A DNA stretch of 64,000 nucleotides from Acholeplasma sp. (GTDB lineage: Bacteria; Bacillota_I; Bacilli_A; Acholeplasmatales; Acholeplasmataceae). Under the pieces are notes generated by a model. That model had not been told where the DNA came from. It saw only the letters and a list, made by a program, of their open reading frames with translations, and ran no database searches. The stretch is taken from assembly GCA_012838065.1 (NCBI GenBank), contig DUPY01000056.1, forward strand, positions 23,590 through 87,589, in the 5' to 3' direction. Numbering within the stretch: the stretch's first letter is position 1; every line of letters starts with the position of its first letter. Shown piece after piece: positions 1-8,900 of this stretch. The translations under genes were made by a program, and so were the position numbers.

Positions 1-1
1 T

Positions 2-346
2 GCTTTACTAAACGAAGTAGAACCGTTTGGTATTTCAGTATGTACAATTTTACCTGGGGATATAAAAACAAATTTCACGAAAAATCGCGAAAAAAATCGC
101 ATAGATTCACTTGAGTATAAAAACCGAGTTGAAAAATCGTTAGCCGTTATGGAACGAGATGAACAAAACGGCATGACGGTTGAATATGCTGCCCGTGTTA
201 TTTACAAAGTTATTAAGAAAAAACGTACACCTCTTCATAAAACAATTGGTGTGAAATATAAAGTTATGATCTTTTTAAAAAGAATATTACCTCGTAAGTT
301 GGTTAATAAACTTATTGGTTCGATTTACGGGTTTAAAAAATTGTAA
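2..346 (+). CDS. Short-chain dehydrogenase/reductase, C-terminal part (runs off window start)
   Basis: The reading frame is open from base 2, so this is the 3' end of a gene that starts upstream of the window; the first in-frame ATG at 149 is internal. The visible 114 residues contain the segment FGISVCTILPGDIKTNF, which matches the strand and loop after the catalytic helix of the SDR family (the PG motif followed by a substrate-loop Thr). The tail is rich in Lys and Arg. SDR proteins use NAD(P)H to reduce carbonyls or oxidise alcohols; the Rossmann N-terminus and the Tyr-x-x-x-Lys motif are outside the window, so the substrate cannot be guessed. The stop is 8 bases from the next gene, which suggests co-transcription. 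Confidence 0.72.
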   Translation, partial: ALLNEVEPFGISVCTILPGDIKTNFTKNREKNRIDSLEYKNRVEKSLAVMERDEQNGMTVEYAARVIYKVIKKKRTPLHKTIGVKYKVMIFLKRILPRKLVNKLIGSIYGFKKL

Positions 347-354
347 GGAGTTAT

Positions 355-978
355 ATGCAACATAGAAATGTAATTGTTAAAGGTATTTTTGCGGGTATCC
401 TAATTGGTTTAGCGGGAATGATTTATTTAAGTGCTCCTGCTAAAATTATTGGTGCAATCTTTTTTAGTTTCGCGATTATTGTAATCTTATTCCAAGGGTT
501 ATACTTATTTACAAGTAAAGTTGGTTATGTATTACCATTTTCAAAAGACTATATGAAAGTTATTTTTAAAACGATTTTAGGAAATATTGTTGGTTTAGCA
601 ATTGTTGCTGGGCTTATTCATTTAACATTCCATGCAGCAATTCAAAATGCCAAAGCTTTAGTAGAAGCAAAATTAAGTTATCCATGGTATGCAAGTTTAA
701 GTCTTTCCATACTTTGTGGCGCAGTCATGTACATTATTTGTGACTTGTTTCATGACTTTAAAACAGATTTTGTAAAAGTCGTTGTATGTATGTTTGGTAT
801 CGTCATTTTTTTAATGTCCGGTTTTGAACATAGTATTGCGAATATTTTCTACTTTTTCTTAGCTAAATCATTTACATTAAAAACACTCTTATATTTAATT
901 ATCATGATGATTGGTAATGGTATTGGTGCAGTTGGCCTTAATTACTTAAATCAAGTAATCAAAAAAGGTAAGGAATGA
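355..978 (+). CDS. Formate/nitrite transporter (FNT) family membrane channel, short form
   Basis: A 207-residue hydrophobic protein with about six membrane segments. It carries the family's landmarks in order: KGIFAGILIGLAGMIYL at the N-terminus, LYLFTSKVGY (family form G-x-x-LFTGN) near residue 60, LGNIVG near 82, and GFEHSIAN near 155, the last holding the conserved pore-region His. FNT proteins are pentameric channels for formate, nitrite, lactate or hydrosulfide. At 207 residues it is shorter than the usual 250-280, mainly because loops and termini are trimmed. A good Shine-Dalgarno (AAGGAG) precedes the ATG by 6 bases. It overlaps the lipid kinase start by 4 bases (ATGA). Substrate is not determined; formate or lactate export would suit a fermenter. 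Confidence 0.75.
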   Translation: MQHRNVIVKGIFAGILIGLAGMIYLSAPAKIIGAIFFSFAIIVILFQGLYLFTSKVGYVLPFSKDYMKVIFKTILGNIVGLAIVAGLIHLTFHAAIQNAKALVEAKLSYPWYASLSLSILCGAVMYIICDLFHDFKTDFVKVVVCMFGIVIFLMSGFEHSIANIFYFFLAKSFTLKTLLYLIIMMIGNGIGAVGLNYLNQVIKKGKE

Positions 979-1892
979 TTCCGTTGAAATATTTATTGCT
1001 TTACAATCCAGTTAGCGGCAAAGGCAAGTTTAAACAAAAAATCGCTAAAATTGAAGCGATTTTTTCTGCATATGGTCAAACACTTGATATTTATGAATCA
1101 AAGTTTCAAGGAGACCTCATTAATGTTTCGTATAACAAAGCGAAAGATTATGATGTATTTTTAGTTGCTGGTGGCGATGGAACATTACATGAAGTGTTAA
1201 ATGGAGTGATGCGAGAAGATTTTGATAAGCGTCCTTGTATTTCGATATTACCATATGGTACAGCCAATGACTCTGCTGCAATTTTAGGTATTACAAAAAA
1301 CTTGAAGAAAACCATTGTTCGTACACTAATAGAAAAACCTATTCTGGTAGATATTAATCAAGCAAATGCACATTATTTTATTTACACACTCGCTGCAGGC
1401 GTATTAACTAAAATTAGTTACGATGTATCACGAACAAAAGTTAAAAAATATGGTTATCTTGCTTATTTTATGGCTGGAGTTAAAGATATTTTTAAACGCT
1501 ATCGCCTACATTTAGATATTACGCATGACCATGGTCATGTAAAAGATGAGTATTTGTTGGTGCTTGCCTTAAGTGGTAACCGCGTTGGTGGTATGTTTTT
1601 AAATAAATTTTCCAAATCCAAACTTAACGATGGACTTTTAGAAATGCGTCTTATTAAAACACCAAAACTATTTAGAGTATTTAAAGTACTATATTTCTTT
1701 ATTTCGTTTGGTAGAAAGTTTAAACAAGATGTTCATTTACAATCATCGTTTTACAGCATTAAAGCCCCTGAAGATGTTGTTTGGAATACAGATGGCGAAA
1801 AAATTGATTGTGGTGATATCGAAATAAAAGTCCACAAAGAAGCAATTCGCATGTTTGTATCGAACAGAAGAAAGAAAAAATATTTTTACTAA
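975..1892 (+). CDS. Diacylglycerol kinase / YegS-BmrU family lipid kinase
   Basis: A 305-residue protein with the DAGK catalytic fold: LLYNPVSGKG at residues 8-17 (nucleotide-binding start), VAGGDGTLHEVLNG near residue 65 (the GGDGT motif that binds ATP), and ILPYGTANDSA near 93 (family form PxGTxND). The C-terminal half has the usual beta-sandwich, with NTDGE near 275. It phosphorylates diacylglycerol or a related lipid at the membrane surface. The start ATG overlaps the previous stop (ATGA) with GGTAAGGA just upstream. It is followed by a patatin gene overlapping by one base, pointing to a lipid-turnover unit. It could equally be a sphingoid or undecaprenol-type lipid kinase; the family does not fix the lipid. 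Confidence 0.88.
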   Translation: MIPLKYLLLYNPVSGKGKFKQKIAKIEAIFSAYGQTLDIYESKFQGDLINVSYNKAKDYDVFLVAGGDGTLHEVLNGVMREDFDKRPCISILPYGTANDSAAILGITKNLKKTIVRTLIEKPILVDINQANAHYFIYTLAAGVLTKISYDVSRTKVKKYGYLAYFMAGVKDIFKRYRLHLDITHDHGHVKDEYLLVLALSGNRVGGMFLNKFSKSKLNDGLLEMRLIKTPKLFRVFKVLYFFISFGRKFKQDVHLQSSFYSIKAPEDVVWNTDGEKIDCGDIEIKVHKEAIRMFVSNRRKKKYFY

Positions 1893-2773
1893 TGCTTAAA
1901 TATGGCATTGTTTGTTCAGGAGGTTTAGCTAAAGGGGCATATCAACTTGGATTTTTGGAAAGTTTACATGACTACTTAAGTAAAGAAGAAATTAAAGCAT
2001 TTGCAGGTTCCTCTATAGGTATTTTTAATGCCTACTTTTATCTTGCTGATAAAATGGATCTTGGTAGAGAATTATGGCTTAATTTTGATGCCAAAGGATA
2101 TTTCAAGCTATATCGAGAAATTGTCTTAAAAGGATTTATTAATAAGAGCATTGAGAAAATCATTGAAGAAGAAGATGTTTTACCTTGTCCGTTATATGTA
2201 TCAGCATCAAGTATACTACCTTGGCCAGGACATCGTTACTATAAAATTAGTGGACAAAATAAGCCGATATGGAAAAAACTGATGCGCACAGCTATCGGTG
2301 TACCGTTTGTTACAGGTTTACCAAAAATTTTTGATAAAAAAATATGTGTTGATGGAAGCCTTTTTGATAATGTCCCAATTCTACCATTGCTTGAAGAAGA
2401 AGTTGATGTAATTATCGTTTTGCACTTTGATTCACGGTATAAATTAGAAAAGCGATGGTTAGAATCTGATAAAGTTATTTTAGAACTTGATTTATCGGTA
2501 TCAAATAATTTTTTGAAAAAAGCATTCAATTTTTCTAAGGACAACTTAAATCAAATGTATGAATCAGGCAAAATGTACGGTCATGATATTTTTACTCGTC
2601 TTTTTAAAAATGGTAAAACACTTGAACAAATCCGCTTGCAAGCCGATAAGATTATGAAAGAAGAACTTATCGTACGTAAAACATACAAAAACATTGATCG
2701 TTGGATAACACTTCTAAATCGACTTACTAAAAAATTAAGAAAAAATCCAAAGAAAAGAATTATTGAACTTTGA
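1892..2773 (+). CDS. Patatin-like phospholipase
   Basis: A 293-residue patatin-domain protein. The oxyanion-hole motif is CSGGLAKGAYQLGF near residue 8, the nucleophile elbow is GSSIG near residue 39 (G-x-S-x-G), and the catalytic Asp lies in VDGSLFDNVP near residue 153. These residues form the Ser-Asp dyad of bacterial patatins, which hydrolyse acyl groups from phospholipids. No signal peptide is visible, so a cytosolic or inner-leaflet role is likely. The start overlaps the lipid-kinase stop (TAATG). A second, separate patatin lies at 44468. The lysine-rich C-terminus may bind acidic membrane. Confidence 0.85.
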   Translation: MLKYGIVCSGGLAKGAYQLGFLESLHDYLSKEEIKAFAGSSIGIFNAYFYLADKMDLGRELWLNFDAKGYFKLYREIVLKGFINKSIEKIIEEEDVLPCPLYVSASSILPWPGHRYYKISGQNKPIWKKLMRTAIGVPFVTGLPKIFDKKICVDGSLFDNVPILPLLEEEVDVIIVLHFDSRYKLEKRWLESDKVILELDLSVSNNFLKKAFNFSKDNLNQMYESGKMYGHDIFTRLFKNGKTLEQIRLQADKIMKEELIVRKTYKNIDRWITLLNRLTKKLRKNPKKRIIEL

Positions 2774-2803
2774 ATGAAAAGTTAACAAAATGAATGTTTT
2801 TTG

Positions 2804-2832
2804 TTGACTTACGAATAAAAAAAAGATATAAT
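2804..2832 (+). promoter_or_regulatory. Promoter of the str operon
   Basis: TTGACT at 2804-2809 and TATAAT at 2827-2832 are separated by 17 bases, an almost consensus housekeeping-sigma promoter. It lies just after the patatin gene and about 120 bases before rpsL, leaving a long leader. Confidence 0.85.
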
Positions 2833-2867
2833 AAAAACGCTGTGTAAGACACACAATATTTAAATGC

Positions 2868-2900
2868 ATTTTGGTCTTAATAAGGCCAAAATTAATTTTT
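2868..2900 (+). promoter_or_regulatory. Hairpin plus T-run in the str operon leader (possible attenuator)
   Basis: Bases 2868-2878 and 2882-2892 pair as an 11-bp stem (one G-U) with a 3-base loop, followed by a T-rich run (TTTTT at 2896-2900). This is the form of an intrinsic terminator, yet it lies downstream of the operon promoter and about 50 bases before rpsL. A smaller TGTGT/ACACA hairpin sits at 2841-2853. It may attenuate transcription or bind a ribosomal protein; neither is shown. Confidence 0.5.
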
Positions 2901-2949
2901 GACTAAAAAAATGAAACACTTGGATACGTGTTTAAGAAAGGAGAACAAG

Positions 2950-3384
2950 ATGCCAACAATACAACAACTTGTTAAAAAAGGAAGAACTGATAAAAGCTAT
3001 AAATCGAAATCGCCAGCTCTTGGATATGGATTTAATAGTTTAAGAAAAACAGAAAGTAACTATCAATCACCACAAAAACGCGGTGTATGTACTCGTGTTA
3101 CAACAATGACGCCAAAAAAACCTAACTCTGCCTTACGTAAGTATGCGCGTGTTCGTTTATCAAACGGTACAGAAGTTACAGCATACATTCCAGGTATTGG
3201 TCATTCACTACAAGAACACAGTGTGGTACTAATTCGTGGTGGTCGTGTTAAAGACTTGCCAGGGGTACGTTACCATATCGTTCGTGGTACATTAGACACT
3301 ACTGGTGTAGCAAATCGTAAACAAGCTCGTTCAAAATACGGTGCTAAACGTCCTAAGCCAGGACAAGCTGCAGGTAAAAAATAA
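2950..3384 (+). CDS. rpsL: 30S ribosomal protein S12
   Basis: A 144-residue S12. It begins [12 protein letters not shown] and has [11 protein letters not shown] and [13 protein letters not shown], the two decoding-centre loops holding the lysines that change in streptomycin resistance (both Lys are wild type here). The protein is a few residues longer than the 137-139 of most bacteria because of an insertion near the N-terminus and an extended basic tail. An in-frame upstream ATG exists at 2908, but the start at 2950 is chosen because AAAGGAG lies directly before it and the protein then starts as in all S12 homologues. First gene of rpsL-rpsG-fusA-tuf. Confidence 0.97.
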   Translation: MPTIQQLVKKGRTDKSYKSKSPALGYGFNSLRKTESNYQSPQKRGVCTRVTTMTPKKPNSALRKYARVRLSNGTEVTAYIPGIGHSLQEHSVVLIRGGRVKDLPGVRYHIVRGTLDTTGVANRKQARSKYGAKRPKPGQAAGKK

Positions 3385-3428
3385 GAAACAATAAACTATT
3401 AGAAATCATATAAAGGAAGGTGAACGCT

Positions 3429-3899
3429 ATGCCACGTAAAGGACATATTGTAAAACGTGATGTTTTACCAGATCCAATTTATCAATCAAAATTAGTAACA
3501 CGTGTTGTTAATACAATTATGGTTGATGGTAAAAAAGGTACAGCACAAACAATATTATACAATGCATTTAAACGCGTTAAAGAAGCAACTGGTCGTGAAC
3601 CAATTGAAGTATTTAACGAAGCTTTAAATAACATTATGCCAACTATCGAAGTGCGCTCAAGACGTATTGGTGGTCAAAACTACCAAGTACCAGTTGAAGT
3701 AAGAGCTGAAAGAAAAACAACACTTGGATTAAGATGGTTAATTAACTATGCTCGTTTAAGAAACGAAAAAACAATGGAAGAAAAACTAGCGAAAGAAATT
3801 ATCGATGCATCACAAGGTATGGGTGCAGCAGTTAAGAAACGCGAAGACGTACATCGTATGGCTGAAGCAAATAAAGCATTTGCTCACTATCGTTGGTAA
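3429..3899 (+). CDS. rpsG: 30S ribosomal protein S7
   Basis: A 156-residue protein, the standard S7 length, beginning [17 protein letters not shown]7 nucleates assembly of the 30S head and contacts the E-site tRNA. Family landmarks are the [21 protein letters not shown] stretch in the middle and the RWLINYAR helix. A GTG at 3420 is in frame, but it overlaps the AAGGAAGG ribosome-binding site, so the ATG at 3429 is the start. It sits 44 bases after rpsL and 16 before fusA. In other bacteria S7 represses str-operon translation; no clear S7 site was recognised between rpsL and rpsG. Confidence 0.97.
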   Translation: MPRKGHIVKRDVLPDPIYQSKLVTRVVNTIMVDGKKGTAQTILYNAFKRVKEATGREPIEVFNEALNNIMPTIEVRSRRIGGQNYQVPVEVRAERKTTLGLRWLINYARLRNEKTMEEKLAKEIIDASQGMGAAVKKREDVHRMAEANKAFAHYRW

Positions 3900-3915
3900 G
3901 AAGGAGATTTAACAT

Positions 3916-5991
3916 ATGCCTCGTACACATTCATTAGATAAAATCCGTAATATCGGTATCATGGCACACATTGATGCTGGTAAAACGACAACAACAGAAC
4001 GTATTCTTTACCATACTGGGAAAATCCATAGAATGGGGGAAACACACGATGGTGCCTCACAAATGGACTGGATGGAACAAGAACAAGAACGCGGCATTAC
4101 CATCACATCAGCAGCAACAACAGCTTTCTGGAAGGAATATAGAATTAATATTATTGACACTCCGGGTCACGTTGACTTTACAGTAGAAGTATCTAGATCT
4201 TTAAGAGTTTTAGACGGTGCTGTAACAGTAATCGATGCTCAAGCTGGTGTTGAACCTCAAACAGAAACAGTTTGGAGACAAGCAACAGAGTATAAAGTTC
4301 CAAGAATAATCTATGTTAATAAAATGGATAAAATTGGTGCTGATTTTGAACATGCTATTAAAACAATTCATAATCGATTAGGTGTTAAAGCCAGTGCAGT
4401 TCAATGGCCAATTGGTGCGGAGTCAGATTTTGACGGCATCATCGACTTAATTGAATTGAAAGCATATCATTATGATGGTAATTCAGAAGAAAAAACAACG
4501 GAAATTGAAATTCCAGCGCATCTTAAAGATAAAGTTATGCAAAAGCGTAACGAGTTAATTGAAGCAGTAGCTGATTTTGACGAAGAATTAATGATGGCTT
4601 ACTTAGAAGGTGAAGAAATTACAAATGACCAAATCTATGCCGCAATTAGAAAAGGTACATTAGCAGTAGAGTTCTTCCCAGTTGTATGTGGTTCATCATT
4701 TAAAAACAAAGGTGTTCGCTTAATGTTAGATGCCGCAGTTAGATACTTACCATCACCAGTTGATATTGACGCTGTTAAAGGTACAAATTCAAATGGTGAA
4801 GAAGTTATTAGACACGCATCAGACAGTGAACCATTCACTGCATTAGCATTTAAAGTTATGACAGACCCATTCGTTGGTCGTCTAACATTCTTTAGAGTTT
4901 ATGCAGGTACGCTACAAAGCGGATCCTACGTATTAAACACAACAAAAGGTAAGAAAGAACGTTTCGGACGTATTCTTCAAATGCACGCTAACCACCGTGA
5001 AGAAATCAAAGATGTATTTGCTGGTGACATCGCTGCAGTTGTTGGTTTAAAAGATACAACTACAGGTGATACTTTAGCTGGTGAAAAAGATGATGTTATC
5101 TTAGAATCAATGTTATTCCCTGAACCAGTTATTAACGTTGCTATTGAGCCAAAAACAAAACAAGATCAAGATAAAATGGCGACAGCTTTACAAAAACTTT
5201 CTGAAGAAGACCCAACATTCAAAACATATACAGACCAAGAAACTGGTCAAACAATTATTGCTGGTATGGGTGAGTTACACTTAGAAATTTTAGTTGATCG
5301 TATGAAACGCGAATTCAAGGTAGAAGCTAATGTTGCAGAACCTCAAGTATCATACCGTGAAACAATTTCAGGTGAAGCTGAGATCGAAGGTAAATTCGTT
5401 CGTCAATCTGGTGGTCGTGGTCAATATGGTCACGTATGGATCAAATTTGAACCAAATCCAGGTAAAGGATTTGAATTCGTTGACAAAATTGTTGGTGGGG
5501 TTATTCCAAGAGAATACATTCCAGCTGTACAAAAAGGTTTAGAGGAAGCATTACCAAACGGTATTATTGCTGGATACCCAGTAATCGATATCAAAGCTAC
5601 TTTATTCGATGGATCATACCATGATGTCGACTCAAGTGAAATGGCATTCAAAATTGCTGCTTCAATGGCGTTAAAAGAAACTAAGAATAAAGCTAAACCA
5701 GAATTATTAGAACCAATTATGGACATCGAAGTTGTTACACCAAACGATTACGTAGGTAACGTTATTGGTGACTTAACATCAAGAAGAGGTCGCTTAAATA
5801 GTCAAGAATCACGCGGAAACGCTGTTGCTATTAGAGCATATGTACCACTTTCAGAAATGTTTGGTTACACAACTGCACTACGTTCAAACACACAAGGTAG
5901 AGCAAGTTCAGTAATGCAATTTGATCATTATGAACGTTGTCCAAAATCAATTGCAGAAGCGATAATTAAAAAGCGCACAGGTAATATCTAA
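3916..5991 (+). CDS. fusA: Elongation factor G
   Basis: A 691-residue translational GTPase that drives ribosomal translocation. The G domain shows AHIDAGKTT at residues 17-25 (P-loop), the Gly-Ile-Thr switch in [15 protein letters not shown] (switch II) and NKMD at about 135. Domains II-V follow, including [10 protein letters not shown] of domain IV and HYERCP near the end. Length matches canonical EF-G, with no sign of the EF-G2 or tetracycline-protection variants. AAGGAG precedes the start at good spacing. It is the third gene of the str operon, separated from tuf by 82 bases that may hold a second promoter. Confidence 0.98.
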   Translation: MPRTHSLDKIRNIGIMAHIDAGKTTTTERILYHTGKIHRMGETHDGASQMDWMEQEQERGITITSAATTAFWKEYRINIIDTPGHVDFTVEVSRSLRVLDGAVTVIDAQAGVEPQTETVWRQATEYKVPRIIYVNKMDKIGADFEHAIKTIHNRLGVKASAVQWPIGAESDFDGIIDLIELKAYHYDGNSEEKTTEIEIPAHLKDKVMQKRNELIEAVADFDEELMMAYLEGEEITNDQIYAAIRKGTLAVEFFPVVCGSSFKNKGVRLMLDAAVRYLPSPVDIDAVKGTNSNGEEVIRHASDSEPFTALAFKVMTDPFVGRLTFFRVYAGTLQSGSYVLNTTKGKKERFGRILQMHANHREEIKDVFAGDIAAVVGLKDTTTGDTLAGEKDDVILESMLFPEPVINVAIEPKTKQDQDKMATALQKLSEEDPTFKTYTDQETGQTIIAGMGELHLEILVDRMKREFKVEANVAEPQVSYRETISGEAEIEGKFVRQSGGRGQYGHVWIKFEPNPGKGFEFVDKIVGGVIPREYIPAVQKGLEEALPNGIIAGYPVIDIKATLFDGSYHDVDSSEMAFKIAASMALKETKNKAKPELLEPIMDIEVVTPNDYVGNVIGDLTSRRGRLNSQESRGNAVAIRAYVPLSEMFGYTTALRSNTQGRASSVMQFDHYERCPKSIAEAIIKKRTGNI

Positions 5992-5996
5992 TATAC

Positions 5997-6025
5997 TTGC
6001 AAAAAAAATTAAACTAATATAAAAT
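5997..6025 (+). promoter_or_regulatory. Possible internal promoter for tuf
   Basis: TTGCAA at 5997-6002 and TAAAAT at 6020-6025 are 17 bases apart, just after the fusA stop. The match is moderate and the region is AT-rich, so this could be chance; extra EF-Tu expression from its own promoter would be unsurprising. Confidence 0.4.
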
Positions 6026-6073
6026 AATATAAGGAAACATAAGATTTATAATCTTAAATAGGAGGAAATTAAA

Positions 6074-7258
6074 ATGGCAAAACAAAAGTTTGAAAGAACT
6101 AAACCACATGTTAACATTGGTACAATTGGCCACGTAGACCATGGTAAAACGACATTAACAGCTGCAATTAGTAACGTGTTATCTAAAAAAGGTTTAGCAA
6201 AAGCTCAAAATTATGCAGACATCGATAAAGCACCAGAGGAAAAAGAACGTGGTATTACAATTAATACATCACACGTAGAATATGAAACAGCAAATCGTCA
6301 CTATGCTCACGTTGACTGTCCAGGTCACGCTGACTACGTTAAAAACATGATTACAGGTGCTGCTCAAATGGATGGCGGTATCTTAGTAGTATCAGCTGCA
6401 GACGGCCCAATGCCACAAACAAGAGAACACATCTTATTAGCTCGTCAAGTTGGTGTACCTAAATTAGTTGTATTCTTAAACAAAGCAGACATGGTTGATG
6501 ACGAAGAGTTATTAGACTTAGTTGAAATGGAAGTTCGTGAATTATTAAGCGAATACGACTTCCCAGGAGATGACATTCCTGTAATCCGCGGTTCAGCACT
6601 TGGTGCATTAAATGGCGAACCACAATGGGAAGCAAAAATTCAAGAATTAATGGAAGCTGTTGATAACTACATCGACACTCCAGAACGTCAAACAGACAAA
6701 CCATTCTTAATGCCAGTTGAAGACGTATTCACAATTACAGGTCGTGGTACAGTTGCTACAGGACGTGTTGAACGCGGTACTATCAAAGTGAACGACGAAG
6801 TTGAAATCGTTGGTATTACTGACACTAAAAAAACAGTTGTTACTGGTGTTGAAATGTTCAGAAAATTATTAGATTTTGCAGAAGCTGGAGACAACATTGG
6901 TGCGTTATTACGTGGTATCTCAAGAGACCAAGTAGAACGTGGTCAAGTTTTAGCTAAACCAAAATCAGTAAACCCACACATGAAGTTCGAAGCTCAAGTG
7001 TACGTATTGTCAAAAGAAGAAGGTGGCCGTCATACTGCATTCTTCTCAAACTACCGTCCACAATTCTACTTCCGTACAACTGACGTTACAGGTGTAATTA
7101 CTTTACCAGAAGGTACAGAAATGGTTATGCCTGGTGACAACACAGTAATGATCGTTGACTTAATTCACCCAATCGCTATTGAAGAAGGAACAAAATTCTC
7201 AATCCGCGAAGGTGGACGTACAGTAGGCGCTGGTTCTGTTGTTAAGATTTTAGAATAG
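6074..7258 (+). CDS. tuf: Elongation factor Tu
   Basis: A 394-residue EF-Tu, which delivers aminoacyl-tRNA to the ribosome. It shows GHVDHGKTT at residues 19-27, ERGITIN (switch I), [10 protein letters not shown] (switch II) and [10 protein letters not shown] near 136, then the two beta-barrel domains with [11 protein letters not shown] at the end ([16 protein letters not shown] here). Length and motifs are canonical. A consensus AGGAGG lies 7 bases before the ATG. Codon use is biased toward a few codons, as expected for the most abundant protein. The gene ends just before a strong terminator, closing the str operon. Confidence 0.98.
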   Translation: MAKQKFERTKPHVNIGTIGHVDHGKTTLTAAISNVLSKKGLAKAQNYADIDKAPEEKERGITINTSHVEYETANRHYAHVDCPGHADYVKNMITGAAQMDGGILVVSAADGPMPQTREHILLARQVGVPKLVVFLNKADMVDDEELLDLVEMEVRELLSEYDFPGDDIPVIRGSALGALNGEPQWEAKIQELMEAVDNYIDTPERQTDKPFLMPVEDVFTITGRGTVATGRVERGTIKVNDEVEIVGITDTKKTVVTGVEMFRKLLDFAEAGDNIGALLRGISRDQVERGQVLAKPKSVNPHMKFEAQVYVLSKEEGGRHTAFFSNYRPQFYFRTTDVTGVITLPEGTEMVMPGDNTVMIVDLIHPIAIEEGTKFSIREGGRTVGAGSVVKILE

Positions 7259-7277
7259 TCTTATAAACATTTAATTT

Positions 7278-7305
7278 AAAAGGTGGACAAATTGTCCGCC
7301 TTTTT
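7278..7305 (+). terminator. Terminator of the str operon
   Basis: AAAAGGTGGAC at 7278-7288 pairs with GTCCGCCTTTT at about 7294-7304 and runs into a T tract. It lies 20 bases after tuf. Confidence 0.9.
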
Positions 7306-7328
7306 ATTAATATAAACAGGGAGAATAT

Positions 7329-8045
7329 ATGCTATCAAAGAACTATCTTGAAACTTTTTATATAAATGATGAATCAAAAACAACGATTTTAATCATTCCT
7401 GGTGGCGGCTACGCCTTCGCATCAAATCGTGAAGGTACACCAGTAGCTAAAATGTTTAATAACTGGGGGTATCATGCGATTGTGTATAGATATCGAAATA
7501 CATTACTTCTTTATCCAGAGATTTATACAGAAGCAAAACAATTTATTGATGAAATTATAAGTGACAGCCATGTTAAAGACTTAATCATTATCGGATTTTC
7601 TGCTGGCGGACATATGGCAAGTTATTTACTTACACAACACAAGGAATCATTTAAAGCTGGGATTTTAGCTTATCCAGTTATTTCAAGCAATCCTTTAATA
7701 AGTCATAAAGGTAGTTTTGATAATTTATTAGGTTCAAACGATGAGGTATTAAAAGAAAAAGTTTCTACAGAAAACTTAATTACCGAGCATATGCCACCAA
7801 TTTTTATTTGGCATACGGCAACAGACAAAAGTGTTCCTGTAGAAAACAGCCTAATTTTCTATCAAAACTTACTTAAAAAGAATAACCGGGCAGAACTTCA
7901 TATTTATGATGTAGGCGAACATGGATTATCTATTGTTACAGAGGAAGTCTCGCCAGAACATATTAATCCTAAGGACTTTGTTGTTCAAAATAAACATGTT
8001 TCAAATTGGACATGTTTATTAAAAGATTGGCTAAAATCACTTTAA
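7329..8045 (+). CDS. Alpha/beta-hydrolase, BD-FAE / acetyl-esterase type
   Basis: A 238-residue cytosolic hydrolase of the carbohydrate-esterase-like alpha/beta family. The oxyanion loop is IPGGGYAFAS near residue 25, the nucleophile elbow GFSAGGHMA near residue 94, the acid is likely the Asp in WHTATDKSVP near 163, and the catalytic His is in GEHGLS near 198. All members of the triad are visible. Relatives remove acetyl groups from sugars or xylan fragments; the natural substrate here is unknown. The gene stands alone between the str terminator and tatD, with GGGAG before its ATG. Confidence 0.8.
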   Translation: MLSKNYLETFYINDESKTTILIIPGGGYAFASNREGTPVAKMFNNWGYHAIVYRYRNTLLLYPEIYTEAKQFIDEIISDSHVKDLIIIGFSAGGHMASYLLTQHKESFKAGILAYPVISSNPLISHKGSFDNLLGSNDEVLKEKVSTENLITEHMPPIFIWHTATDKSVPVENSLIFYQNLLKKNNRAELHIYDVGEHGLSIVTEEVSPEHINPKDFVVQNKHVSNWTCLLKDWLKSL

Positions 8046-8109
8046 ATATCGCAAAAATGTTTTAAATTATAGAAGATTGTTTCAAATAAATAGGCTAAGC
8101 TTAACTTTA

Positions 8110-8118
8110 TGTTAAAAT
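8110..8118 (+). promoter_or_regulatory. Extended -10 element before tatD
   Basis: TGTTAAAAT matches the TGnTAAAAT pattern seen before several other genes in this window. No good -35 is present at 17 bases. Confidence 0.45.
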
Positions 8119-8139
8119 AACACTAACGAAGGTGATAGG

Positions 8140-8898
8140 ATGATTGACACACATGCACATTTAAATATTGAAGACTTTGACCAAGATATCAATGAAGTTA
8201 TTGAAAGAGCTAAACAAGCAAAACTTTCGAAGATTATCGTTATTGGTATGGATGAAGCGTCAAACAAAAAAGCGATTGAACTTGCAGAAACATACGATCT
8301 AATTTATGCAACTGTGGGCATACATCCTGGATACTTACTTAACAGTAATGTAAGCTCTATTGAAAAGTTTTTAAGTCATCCTAAGGTTGTAGCTATCGGT
8401 GAATGTGGTATTGATTTGTATTGGGATACAAGTAATGTATTAAATCAAAAAGCTATTTTCAAGCAACAAATTGAATTGTCAGAAAAATATCAACTACCTC
8501 TTGTTATTCACACAAGAAACTCATTTACAGAAGCCTATGATCTTATTAAACCATTCAAAGGAAAAGTGACAGGTGTCTTTCATTGTTTTAGTTCAAACTT
8601 AGAAGATGCCAAAAAGGCAATTGACTTAGGGTTTTATATTGGAATTGATGGACCAATCACATTTAAAAAAAACGATGTCTTAAAAGAAATTATTGAAGCG
8701 ATTGATTTAAAACATATATTAATTGAAACAGATAGTCCATATATGGCTCCTACGCCATATCGTGGTAAACGAAACGAGCCGAGTTATTTACCTTTCATTG
8801 CGGAAAAAATAGCTGAGATTAAGCATATTTCCGTCGATGAAGTTATACATATAACAAAAATGAATAGTTACAAGCTATTTAAAAAATTGGAGGGTTAG
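8140..8898 (+). CDS. tatD: TatD family metal-dependent deoxyribonuclease
   Basis: A 252-residue TIM-barrel hydrolase. The metal ligands are visible: HAHLN at residues 5-9, GECGIDLY near 88 (bridging Glu), VIHTRNS near 124, HCFSS near 149 and ETDSPYM near 199 (Asp). Members are 3'-5' DNA exonucleases or related nucleases working on damaged or single-stranded DNA. In Bacillus the homologue YabD lies near metS and the KsgA/RnmV genes; that context is absent here. AAGGTGAT precedes the start. Length is normal for the family. Confidence 0.93.
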   Translation: MIDTHAHLNIEDFDQDINEVIERAKQAKLSKIIVIGMDEASNKKAIELAETYDLIYATVGIHPGYLLNSNVSSIEKFLSHPKVVAIGECGIDLYWDTSNVLNQKAIFKQQIELSEKYQLPLVIHTRNSFTEAYDLIKPFKGKVTGVFHCFSSNLEDAKKAIDLGFYIGIDGPITFKKNDVLKEIIEAIDLKHILIETDSPYMAPTPYRGKRNEPSYLPFIAEKIAEIKHISVDEVIHITKMNSYKLFKKLEG

Positions 8899-8900
8899 AT

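Noticed and set aside
2899..2949. Upstream extension of rpsL to an earlier in-frame start
   Set aside because: The 17 added residues are not part of any S12, and AAAGGAG directly precedes the ATG at 2950.
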